Of a stretch of DNA of 64,000 bases, positions 10,093-17,128 are shown in pieces. This DNA comes from Bifidobacterium sp. Lineage in GTDB: Bacteria > Actinomycetota > Actinomycetes > Actinomycetales > Bifidobacteriaceae. Position 1 is the first letter of the stretch, and each line of letters begins with the position of its first letter. The position numbers were made by a program, and so were the translations under genes. The notes beneath the pieces are model-generated. The model did no database searches, had not been told where the DNA came from, and saw nothing but the letters and a program-made list of their open reading frames with translations. The stretch spans positions 124,001-188,000 of the forward strand of contig JALCNP010000002.1 of assembly GCA_022649135.1 (NCBI GenBank). Direction: 5' to 3'.

Positions 10093-10131
10093 GGCGAATG
10101 ATGCAACACGCCGTGTGGCGCATCATTCGCC
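10093..10131 (+). terminator. strong stem-loop after adk
   Basis: GGCGAATGATGC (10093-10104) is perfectly complementary to GCATCATTCGCC (10120-10131). An inner ACAC/GTGT helix sits in the loop. It lies in the 249-nt adk-infA gap and probably ends the secY-adk transcript; the T-run after it is short. Confidence 0.6.
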
Positions 10132-10153
10132 TTTGCTGTAAGGTAGCAAGTTG

Positions 10154-10182
10154 GTGTGTCTTCGGACATGCATAGTAATTCG
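10154..10182 (+). promoter_or_regulatory. candidate infA promoter
   Basis: TTGGTG followed after about 16 nt by TAGTAA lies downstream of the adk hairpin and about 25 nt before infA. The match to -35/-10 consensus is moderate. The position after a terminator and before a new gene group is the main support. Confidence 0.35.
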
Positions 10183-10204
10183 GCCAAAGAACGGAACGAG
10201 GCTC

Positions 10205-10423
10205 ATGGCAAAAGACGGTGTGATAGAAGTCGAAGGTCAGGTGGTGGAAGCACTGCCGAACGCGATGTTCCGCGTTGAACTGGAGAACAAGCATATCGTG
10301 CTGGCAACCATTTCCGGCAAGATGCGGAAGAACTACATCCGAATCCTGCCCCAGGATCGTGTTGTGTTGGAAATGAGCCCCTACGATTTGAACCGTGGTC
10401 GTATTACGTACCGGTATAAGTAA
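10205..10423 (+). CDS. infA: translation initiation factor IF-1
   Basis: This 72-residue protein is exactly the family length: [30 protein letters not shown], then the OB-fold core [37 protein letters not shown]-1 binds the 30S A site during initiation. The start is ATG 10205. It begins the infA-rpmJ-rpsM-rpsK-rpoA-rplQ group, with bL36 20 nt after its stop. Confidence 0.98.
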   Translation: MAKDGVIEVEGQVVEALPNAMFRVELENKHIVLATISGKMRKNYIRILPQDRVVLEMSPYDLNRGRITYRYK

Positions 10424-10443
10424 GGTACAAGCAAAGGAAAACC

Positions 10444-10557
10444 ATGAAGGTCAGCCCTAGTGTGAAGAGGATCTGCGAAAACTGCCGTGTGATCCGTCGT
10501 CACGGTCGAGTCATGGTAATCTGCACTAACCCGCGCCACAAGCAGCGCCAAGGCTAG
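10444..10557 (+). CDS. rpmJ: 50S ribosomal protein L36
   Basis: This 37-residue bL36 reads [20 protein letters not shown] and continues with a [13 protein letters not shown] end. It is the zinc-binding form: C11, C14, C27 and H32 are the expected ligands. AAAGGAAAACC precedes the ATG. L36 packs into 23S rRNA near the factor-binding side. It has the usual place between infA and rpsM. Confidence 0.97.
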   Translation: MKVSPSVKRICENCRVIRRHGRVMVICTNPRHKQRQG

Positions 10558-10610
10558 GCAGATTCCCAGCAGACAAATGAAGAGGCGCTAAGTCACAGCG
10601 AAAGCTGAGC

Positions 10611-10646
10611 CCCGGGTACGCAGGCCCGGGCCGGTGCACAACCGGG
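10611..10646 (+). promoter_or_regulatory. possible rpsM leader structure
   Basis: Three self-complementary segments, CCCGGG (10611-10616), CCCGGG (10625-10630) and CCGGG (10642-10646), lie in the 129-nt gap before rpsM. They could form mutually exclusive hairpins, as r-protein autoregulatory leaders do. No known leader family was recognised. Confidence 0.3.
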
Positions 10647-10686
10647 CGACTTGGTGTGAGACCTGCGGAAAACAGAAGGAATCACA

Positions 10687-11064
10687 ATGGCACGTCTTGC
10701 CGGAGTTGACATCCCCAATGAGAAGCGCATCGAGATCGCCCTCACCTATATTTTTGGTGTGGGACGAACCCGTGCCAAGGAAACGCTTGCCGCGACTGGT
10801 GTCAATCCAGATACCCGCGTCAAGGATCTGACGGATGAGCAGCTTATCACGCTGCGCGACTATCTTGAGTCGAGCTACAAGATCGAAGGCGACCTGCGTC
10901 GAGAGGTCGACGCGGATATCCGTCGTAAGATCCAGATCAATTGTTACCAAGGTCAGCGTCACCGTAAGGGACTTCCCGTGCGTGGTCAGCGCACCAAGAC
11001 CAACGCCCGCACCCGTAAGGGACCGAAGCGTACGGTTGCAGGAAAGAAGAAGGCCACCAAGTAG
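10687..11064 (+). CDS. rpsM: 30S ribosomal protein S13
   Basis: This 125-residue uS13 contains [27 protein letters not shown], the helix-two-turn-helix region, and the basic [26 protein letters not shown] tail that reaches P-site tRNA. CAGAAGGAATCACA upstream carries the ribosome binding site. It leads the alpha-operon order rpsM-rpsK-rpoA-rplQ; rpsD, which often sits between rpsK and rpoA, is not here. Confidence 0.98.
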   Translation: MARLAGVDIPNEKRIEIALTYIFGVGRTRAKETLAATGVNPDTRVKDLTDEQLITLRDYLESSYKIEGDLRREVDADIRRKIQINCYQGQRHRKGLPVRGQRTKTNARTRKGPKRTVAGKKKATK

Positions 11065-11146
11065 TAGGTGGCATCGTCCGGACCACGAGTTGAATCAATC
11101 TCATCGCCCGGGCATTACATAGTTCGTTACTAGGAAACGAGGGTCA

Positions 11147-11545
11147 ATGGCAGCTGCCAAGCAAGCCACGCGCAAGCCTCGTCGTAGGGATCGCAAGTCG
11201 GTTCCCGTCGGACAGGCGCATATCAAATCAACATTCAACAACACGATCATCTCCATCACGGATCCGTCGGGAGCCGTCGTGGCCTGGGCGTCAGGTGGAG
11301 ACGTCGGCTTCAAGGGATCGCGCAAGTCGACTCCCTACGCCGCGGGAATGGCCGCTGAGTCGGCCGCGCGCAAGGCCATGGAGCATGGCGTCAAGAAGGT
11401 CGACGTGTTTGTCAAGGGACCTGGGTCGGGACGTGAAACCGCGATCCGTTCCCTTCAGTCAGCGGGGCTTGAGGTCGGATCGATCTCCGACGTCACGCCG
11501 CAAGCGCATAACGGTGTCCGCCCTCCCAAGCGGCGTCGCGTCTGA
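11147..11545 (+). CDS. rpsK: 30S ribosomal protein S11
   Basis: This 132-residue uS11 has the typical basic start ([30 protein letters not shown]), [14 protein letters not shown], the S11 signature [20 protein letters not shown], and the terminal [18 protein letters not shown]. It lines the mRNA exit path on the platform. It is 82 nt after rpsM and 80 nt before rpoA. Confidence 0.98.
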   Translation: MAAAKQATRKPRRRDRKSVPVGQAHIKSTFNNTIISITDPSGAVVAWASGGDVGFKGSRKSTPYAAGMAAESAARKAMEHGVKKVDVFVKGPGSGRETAIRSLQSAGLEVGSISDVTPQAHNGVRPPKRRRV

Positions 11546-11625
11546 GCACTACTTATAACCCATCCATCCAACCCGCTTATGGCCGGTGAGTGCACCACCG
11601 ATCTGAAGCTGAAAGGATAACCACA

Positions 11626-12621
11626 GTGCTTATTGCACAGCGTCCGACACTTACCGAGGAATCTCTTAATCCTCAGCGTTCCCGCTTCGTCATTGAGCCG
11701 CTTGAGCCTGGTTTCGGTTACACGCTCGGCAACTCGTTGCGCCGTACTCTTCTGAGCTCCATTCCCGGGGCTGCGGTGACTTCGGTGCGTATTTCCGGTG
11801 CCTTGCATGAGTTCACCACCCTGCCAGGTGTCGAGGAAGATGTCACGGAAATTCTTCTTAACATCAAGGGGATCGTGCTCACCAGCGAATACGACGAACC
11901 GGTGGTCATGTATTTGCGCAAAAGCGGTAAGGGCGAGGCAACAGCAGGGGATATAACGCCCCCCGCAGGAGTCACCATCGCGAATCCTGATATGCATATC
12001 GCCACTCTTGCCGAAGACGGGGAGCTGGAGATCGAGTTCACCGTCGAGCGCGGGCGTGGTTATGTGCCCGCTCAGCTCAACAAGGCGGACAATGATGAGA
12101 TCGGCAGAATACCGGTGGATTCCATCTATTCCCCGGTGCTCAAGGTGAGCTATAAGGTCGAGGCGACTCGTGTCGAGCAGCGCACCGACTTCGATAAGCT
12201 CATTGTGGATGTGGAGACGAAGCCGGCGATCTCCCCGCGCGATGCCGTGGCCTCCGCGGGATCGACGCTGGTGGAGCTGTTCGGACTGTGCCGGGAGCTT
12301 AACGCCCAGGCCGAAGGCGTCGAGATAGGACCGGCTCCGGTGGTCGAGGAGACCAATCCGGAGATGGTCGTGCCGATAGAGGATCTCAACCTTACGCAGC
12401 GCAGCTACAACTGCCTCAAGCGCGAGGGGATCCACACGGTCGGCGAGCTTGTCTCCCATACCGAGCAGGATCTGCTTGACATCCGTAATTTTGGCATGAA
12501 GTCGATCGATGAGGTCAAAGAGAAGCTGCAGTCCATGGGTCTGTCTCTTAAGTCCTCTCCTTTGGGCTTTGATACCAACAATCTCGAAGGTGGAACCTTC
12601 TTCTCGCCCGAGGACGAGTAG
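11626..12621 (+). CDS. rpoA: DNA-directed RNA polymerase alpha subunit
   Basis: This 331-residue subunit initiates polymerase assembly through its N-terminal dimerisation domain ([31 protein letters not shown]) and binds UP elements and activators through the C-terminal helix-hairpin-helix domain ([23 protein letters not shown] and [16 protein letters not shown]). The start is GTG 11626 with GAAAGGA about 8 nt before it; upstream in-frame ATG 11590 lacks a binding site. An acidic spacer links the two domains. Confidence 0.97.
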   Translation: MLIAQRPTLTEESLNPQRSRFVIEPLEPGFGYTLGNSLRRTLLSSIPGAAVTSVRISGALHEFTTLPGVEEDVTEILLNIKGIVLTSEYDEPVVMYLRKSGKGEATAGDITPPAGVTIANPDMHIATLAEDGELEIEFTVERGRGYVPAQLNKADNDEIGRIPVDSIYSPVLKVSYKVEATRVEQRTDFDKLIVDVETKPAISPRDAVASAGSTLVELFGLCRELNAQAEGVEIGPAPVVEETNPEMVVPIEDLNLTQRSYNCLKREGIHTVGELVSHTEQDLLDIRNFGMKSIDEVKEKLQSMGLSLKSSPLGFDTNNLEGGTFFSPEDE

Positions 12622-12703
12622 ATCTACCGCTTTCAGTCATATCACCGGGATTCGGATGTTCGGGCTTGTGCCCACCTGGATCCCAGTGCAATAAGGAGTA
12701 ATA

Positions 12704-13246
12704 ATGCCTACACCAAAGAAGGGCCCGCGGCTGGCGTCCAGTCCGGCACATGAGCGTCTGATGCTCGCTAACATGGCGACGAGCCTGTTCCAGAACGGGC
12801 ACATCACCACGACACTGCCAAAGGCCAAGCGTCTGCGTCCTCTGGCGGAGCGGCTGATCACGTTCGCCAAGCGGGGGGATCTGCATTCCCGCCGACGGGT
12901 CATGAGAGTCATCCGCGACAAGTCCGTCGTCCACGTTCTCTTTACCGAGATCGCCGTTCAGATGGAGCAGCGTGAGGGTGGATACACCCGAATCGTGAAG
13001 ATCGCACCGCGCAAGGGAGATGCCGCGACCCAGGCGGTTATCGAGCTGGTCACCGAACCGGTCAGCGCCAAGCAGGCCGTCGTCAAGGAAGCGGAATCGG
13101 CTGCCAAGGTGGCGGCGAATGACTCCGCCGCCGAATCGTCCGAGAACGCCGCGACTCAGCCGGTTGAGGAGCCGAATGCGGCTGCCGAGGCGAAGACCGA
13201 AACGATGTCCGACGCGAAGGATGCCGAGGAGGAACAGGCCGAGTAG
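12704..13246 (+). CDS. rplQ: 50S ribosomal protein L17, with acidic C-terminal tail
   Basis: This 180-residue bL17 has the core [57 protein letters not shown], followed after about residue 120 by an Ala/Glu-rich acidic tail with no recognisable fold. The core is longer-tailed than in E. coli (127 residues), a common actinobacterial feature. AAGGAG upstream gives the start. A 14-bp hairpin closes the operon after the stop. Confidence 0.96.
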   Translation: MPTPKKGPRLASSPAHERLMLANMATSLFQNGHITTTLPKAKRLRPLAERLITFAKRGDLHSRRRVMRVIRDKSVVHVLFTEIAVQMEQREGGYTRIVKIAPRKGDAATQAVIELVTEPVSAKQAVVKEAESAAKVAANDSAAESSENAATQPVEEPNAAAEAKTETMSDAKDAEEEQAE

Positions 13247-13273
13247 TCTTTTCTCTTCTGAGCGGTCAGTGAA

Positions 13274-13305
13274 CGGGAGCGGGTGCCATCAGGCACCCGC
13301 TCCCG
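13274..13305 (+). terminator. 14-bp stem-loop after rplQ
   Basis: CGGGAGCGGGTGCC (13274-13287) pairs perfectly with GGCACCCGCTCCCG (13292-13305) around a four-base loop. The following TATGTTT is only partly T-rich. This is probably the end of the alpha operon. Confidence 0.7.
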
Positions 13306-13430
13306 TATGTTTCGGCATTCGCGTGGAACCGCATCCGTGCACAACGTCCAGGAGATGCGTGTGATGACGTCCTCGGCGGGCGGCCGACCTCGGACGACGG
13401 GTCCATGGCGAGCCATGGCTCATGCATTCG

Positions 13431-13436
13431 TATACT
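13431..13436 (+). promoter_or_regulatory. -10 hexamer close to truA start
   Basis: TATACT lies 8 nt before the truA ATG, with GGAAGGCG in between. If this is the real -10, the transcript would begin at or almost at the start codon. No good -35 was found. Confidence 0.4.
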
Positions 13437-13444
13437 GGAAGGCG

Positions 13445-14536
13445 ATGAGACTACGGATAGATTGTGCATATGACGGGACCGATTTCCATGGCTGGGCGAA
13501 GCAGCCCGGCCTACGCACGGTTCAGGGGGAGATGGAGTCCGCCCTCGGCCGCATTTTCCGGGAAGGAGACCCGGACCGTCGTCCCGCGATGACATCGGAT
13601 GAAGCGTTGCCCGGTGCCGGTGCCGATGCAGGCGGCTCGGAGGCGGGATCGTGCCGGATGCAGTCCAGCGCAGAAGCAGCATCATGCGAATCGGGTATGG
13701 CGGAACATGGCGACGCTGCCGGGGGAGGCCCCTCGCAGGAGTGGAGGGGAGTCTCCCGGCTGACGGTCGCCGGCCGTACGGACACCGGGGTCCATGCCGC
13801 ACACCAGGTATGCCATCTGGACATCGACCCCGATACGCTCTCCACATGCGTCGGGCATATGGATTCGTCGGCGCCCGTTGCTCTCGCCCGTCGGCTCAAC
13901 CATCTTCTTCCCGGCGACATCGCCATACACTCGGTCAGCGTTGCCCCGGATGGATTCGATGCGAGATTCTCGGCCCTCGATCGAATCTATGTATACCGGA
14001 TCAAGGATGGACTGTGCCAGAGGGACCCACGCCTGCGCAACTGCGTCGCATCCATCGAGGGCATCCTCGACCTTGATGTCATGAATGCGGTGTCGGCCTA
14101 CATGCGGGGACTTCATGACTTCGGCTCATTCTCCACGCCCAACCCCGGCGGGACCACGATCCGTGACGTGAAGTCCGCCGAATGGATCAGAGTCGAGGAG
14201 AACGTGACAGGGAATCCGCACGCAGACAGGGGCGGGTCCCCCGACTTTTCCGATGCCGGCGATGATGTCGCGTTCGGCTCGGGAATGGTGTGTTTCCGCA
14301 TCGTCGCGGACGCGTTTGCCCACAACATGGTCCGGTCCCTGGTCAACGCGTGCGTGAAGGTTGGCCTGCACCGAAAATCGGCGGAATGGTTCATGGGCAA
14401 AATCGACGTTCCCCTGAGGGAGGGGTCAACGGGACCGATAAGCGCCTGCGGCCTGACACTGGAGCATGTGGAGTACCCCCCTGACGATCAGCTTGCCGAA
14501 CGCGCCCGGTCGATACGTGCGAGAAGAACGCTGTAG
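13445..14536 (+). CDS. truA: tRNA pseudouridine38-40 synthase TruA
   Basis: This enzyme modifies U38-U40 in the anticodon arm. From ATG 13445 it has 363 residues, far more than the usual 250-280. The N-terminal strand MRLRIDCAYDGTDFHGWAKQ and the catalytic GRTDTGVHA (Asp113) are intact. About 55 residues of Gly/Ala/Glu/Ser-rich sequence are inserted between them (residues 42-100), and another insert lies in the middle of the second domain. The start is chosen for homology and GGAAGG; the frame stays open 54 codons upstream. Confidence 0.9.
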   Translation: MRLRIDCAYDGTDFHGWAKQPGLRTVQGEMESALGRIFREGDPDRRPAMTSDEALPGAGADAGGSEAGSCRMQSSAEAASCESGMAEHGDAAGGGPSQEWRGVSRLTVAGRTDTGVHAAHQVCHLDIDPDTLSTCVGHMDSSAPVALARRLNHLLPGDIAIHSVSVAPDGFDARFSALDRIYVYRIKDGLCQRDPRLRNCVASIEGILDLDVMNAVSAYMRGLHDFGSFSTPNPGGTTIRDVKSAEWIRVEENVTGNPHADRGGSPDFSDAGDDVAFGSGMVCFRIVADAFAHNMVRSLVNACVKVGLHRKSAEWFMGKIDVPLREGSTGPISACGLTLEHVEYPPDDQLAERARSIRARRTL

Positions 14537-14585
14537 CGCGAATCAAACGACGCTACACCGCACCTCGCGAGCCGCGCCGGGGTAT

Positions 14586-14613
14586 TTGCATGATTCGCGA
14601 TTTGCCCTATACT
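14586..14613 (+). promoter_or_regulatory. promoter for tRNA-Ser(CGA)
   Basis: TTGCAT (14586-14591) and TATACT (14608-14613) are separated by 16 nt and lie about 57 nt before the tRNA. Both boxes are close to consensus. Confidence 0.5.
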
Positions 14614-14670
14614 GGGAAAGTTGCTTTGTGACAATGGCATGCTGTGAGTGACATGATGCAGAAGCGACAT

Positions 14671-14756
14671 GGATGAGTGTCCGAGCGGTCTAAGGAGCAC
14701 GCCTCGAAAGCGTGTGAGGACGAAATCCTCCGCGAGTTCGAATCTCGCCTCATCCG
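14671..14756 (+). tRNA. tRNA-Ser (CGA)
   Basis: This class II tRNA is 86 nt including the discriminator G. The acceptor stem GGATGAG/CTCATCC is perfect. The anticodon stem CACGC/GCGTG encloses CTCGAAA, with anticodon CGA at 14705-14707, reading UCG. A long variable arm (GAGGACGAAATCCTC region) and a GTTCGAATC T-loop are visible. CCA is not encoded. Confidence 0.95.
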
Positions 14757-14762
14757 CGAAGG

Positions 14763-14791
14763 CCCTTCGGTTTCCACCCCGAAGGGTTTTT
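14763..14791 (+). terminator. terminator of tRNA-Ser(CGA)
   Basis: CCCTTCGG (14763-14770) pairs with CCGAAGGG (14779-14786) around a seven-nt loop and a five-T run follows directly. This is the best canonical intrinsic terminator in the window. Confidence 0.85.
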
Positions 14792-14918
14792 CATTTCTTC
14801 GGCTCAATCAGTCGCATCGAATGCAACAGCGACGCGTGCGAGGGTGCCGCGCACAACAGTGCCGCCGACGGGGACGGCTCACGGATGGCTCAGCCGTGCA
14901 CCGGCGCGATCCTGTTCA

Positions 14919-15839
14919 CTATGATTCGAACAATGCCGCATCCATGGAGGGGTAACCGAAGGCGAATGCATACGAGGCGCGCGATGAGACAAGGGAGGCC
15001 AGGGTTTTCAATGTGTCGCTGCGGTTGCGTTGCGCTGAGTTGGCCGATGCGTCCGGCTGCCCCGCCGATGAGGACGGTGTGACGCCGGTGGCATGCGCCG
15101 ATGTCTGTGAGGCGTGTCCAAGAATCGATTCAAGGTCCTCCCGCGCGCACTCCATCTCCGTGACGGCCGAAGTCGGGGCCGTAAGCCCGGTGGCGGGGTC
15201 CGTCACCGTCGCCGTGTGCGCGATGATGGAGGACAGGTCATAGACCTTCTGCCGGGGGTCCGAGGTGTTCCCTGCCAGGGAGATAAGCCGTGAGGCGGTG
15301 GATTTATGGCTGTCGCTCAGTGAGAGCGATGCGTTGGGCGACTCTCGCGCGGCGAGGAACTCCATGATGAATCCCGCACGGTCCTCGGAAAGAGCCATGG
15401 CCTGCAGTCCCGTGGCGCTGAAGTCCAGGGATGTCGTGTCGTCGAGCGTCGATGTGAATCCCAGCGTGTCGGCTGTCGGTTCTCCCAGGTCGTCGCCGAG
15501 GACCGTGGCCTGGTGCTGTGCCTGCGCGGCGTACATCGTTCCCTCCGCGAAGCGGTCGGCGCACTGGGACGCCGTCTCCGTCCACTCCTGTGCGGCCTCC
15601 GTCGCCGCGCGGTATCTCATAAATGCGAATGGCGCGGATCTCATCTGACGCGTCGAGGCGCGAGCCTGAGTGTAGGCGGCCTCGCATGGGCTTGCCTCGA
15701 TGCGGGATTCGGCCTCTCCGCTTATTCGCGGCGGCGCGCAGGAGGACAACGCCGATGTCAGGAGGATTGCGGTGATGGCCGTACAGCATCGTATGCAGCG
15801 CGTCGTAGAAGTGATCGTATGAAAGGAACGTGTCTGCAT
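14919..15839 (-). CDS. putative lipoprotein, function unknown
   Basis: This predicted protein has 306 residues. An N-terminal hydrophobic stretch ends in the lipobox LSSC (Cys34), so it is probably exported and lipid-anchored. The mature part is rich in Ala, Ser and Thr, with no domain I recognise, and looks helical. ATG 15839 is preferred over the upstream in-frame TTG; a -10-like TGTAAT lies 5 nt before it and no Shine-Dalgarno is visible. It is divergent from nusA, where rimP is often found. The C-terminus reaches the region downstream of tRNA-Ser. Confidence 0.7.
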   Translation of the reverse strand: MQTRSFHTITSTTRCIRCCTAITAILLTSALSSCAPPRISGEAESRIEASPCEAAYTQARASTRQMRSAPFAFMRYRAATEAAQEWTETASQCADRFAEGTMYAAQAQHQATVLGDDLGEPTADTLGFTSTLDDTTSLDFSATGLQAMALSEDRAGFIMEFLAARESPNASLSLSDSHKSTASRLISLAGNTSDPRQKVYDLSSIIAHTATVTDPATGLTAPTSAVTEMECAREDLESILGHASQTSAHATGVTPSSSAGQPDASANSAQRNRSDTLKTLASLVSSRASYAFAFGYPSMDAALFES

Positions 15840-15916
15840 AGCCAATTACAGTAGTATCTGACTGTGACCAAGGGGCAATGCGCTCGGTTAATAACTTCAT
15901 AGGAGGTCTTAGCACC

Positions 15917-16942
15917 ATGGAACTGGACCTGTCGGGAATCCACCAGCTGGCAGCTGGTCAGGGAATTGATTCCGAGACGCTGGACGGCGCTCTTTCGGAG
16001 GCGTTGCGATTGGCCTATCTCAAAACGCCGCATGCCGCGAAACATGCCCGAATCGCTCTCGACGAGCGTGCGGGGAGCTTCACCGTATGGGCTCGCGACG
16101 AGGTGGAGGCGCCGCCGACGCCGGAGGATCCTCATCCTGCGATCAAACTCGGCGAGGAATACGATGACACGCCGCATGACTTCGGAAGGCTGGCGGCCGC
16201 GACTGCGCGCCAGGTGATCAGCCAGCTTTTCCGCAGCGCGGAGGATGAGAAGGTTTTCGGCGCCTTTTCGGGACAGCGGGGCAAGCTCATCACCGGAATC
16301 GTCCAACAGGACGTCAAGGATACGGCCAATGTGCATGTCGCCGTGGGCGAGGTCGAGGCGATCCTGCCGAAAAGGGAGCAGGTGCCCGGTGAACGATACA
16401 AGCATGGAGAACGTCTTCGGGTCTATGTCGTCAACGTGGCCCGTGGGCTCAAGGGGCCGGAGATCATCGTCTCCCGCTCCCACCCCGAGCTCGTCCGCAA
16501 GCTTTTCGAGCGAGAGGTGCCGGAACTGGTGTCGGGTGCCGTCTCCATCATGGCCATCGCCAGGGAGGCGGGTGCCCGCACCAAGATCGCCGTCCGGGCC
16601 AACACCCAGGGGGTCAATCCCAAGGGTGCCCTGATCGGGCCTGGCGGGGCCCGTGTCAGGGCGGTCATGGAGAATCTCGGGCCGGAGAAGATCGACATCG
16701 TCGATTGGTCGGACGATCCTGCGCGTTTCGTTGCGGCGGCGCTGTCGCCGGCAGTGTCCACCGGAGTGCAGATCATCAGCGAGAAGAACAAGACCGCAAT
16801 AGCCTTCATCCATGACGATCAGCTGTCGTTGGCTATCGGCAAAGAGGGGCAGAACGCGCGGCTTGCTGCTAAACTGACAGGCTGGAAGATAGGCATCGAA
16901 TCCACCGAGGCGCATGCCGCAAAGGTAAAGGACGCGCATTAG
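15917..16942 (+). CDS. nusA: transcription termination/antitermination protein NusA
   Basis: This 341-residue actinobacterial short form lacks the C-terminal acidic repeats of E. coli NusA. It contains the N-terminal polymerase-binding domain, an S1 domain (KLITGIVQQDVKDTANVHVAVGEVEA) and tandem KH domains (KGPEIIVSRSHPELVRKLFEREVPE; GLIGPGGARVR type loop; LAIGKEGQNARLAAKLTGWKI). ATG 15917 has a perfect AGGAGGT at 15901-15907. Neither rimP nor ylxR, the usual partners, adjoins it. Confidence 0.96.
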   Translation: MELDLSGIHQLAAGQGIDSETLDGALSEALRLAYLKTPHAAKHARIALDERAGSFTVWARDEVEAPPTPEDPHPAIKLGEEYDDTPHDFGRLAAATARQVISQLFRSAEDEKVFGAFSGQRGKLITGIVQQDVKDTANVHVAVGEVEAILPKREQVPGERYKHGERLRVYVVNVARGLKGPEIIVSRSHPELVRKLFEREVPELVSGAVSIMAIAREAGARTKIAVRANTQGVNPKGALIGPGGARVRAVMENLGPEKIDIVDWSDDPARFVAAALSPAVSTGVQIISEKNKTAIAFIHDDQLSLAIGKEGQNARLAAKLTGWKIGIESTEAHAAKVKDAH

Positions 16943-16987
16943 GCGCGCAATCCAGCGTCACGAGTATGCTGGAATCCGGCAATCCGG

Positions 16988-17012
16988 GTGCGCATGCACA
17001 AAGCATGCGCAC
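16988..17012 (+). terminator. 10-bp hairpin after nusA
   Basis: GTGCGCATGC (16988-16997) and GCATGCGCAC (17003-17012) are perfectly complementary around ACAAA. No T-run follows, so it may be an attenuator or RNA-processing site rather than a terminator. Confidence 0.45.
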
Positions 17013-17084
17013 CACGGTATGGAGACGAGGTAACACAATCATGGTCGCACGATGAGTCAGGGTAAGCTCGCCGTCATCGAAGAT

Positions 17085-17109
17085 TGACCGCGCCGTATAC
17101 GCGCGGTCA
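17085..17109 (+). promoter_or_regulatory. hairpin just before the infB ribosome binding site
   Basis: TGACCGCGC (17085-17093) pairs with GCGCGGTCA (17101-17109). The stem ends only a few bases before AGGAGAA of infB, so it could influence infB initiation or mark a processing site. Confidence 0.35.
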
Positions 17110-17128
17110 CAAAATTAGGAGAAACTGA

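Noticed and set aside
15758..16939. A 393-codon minus-strand frame opposite nusA
   Set aside because: nusA has clear S1 and KH domains and a perfect ribosome binding site; the antisense frame has no motif.
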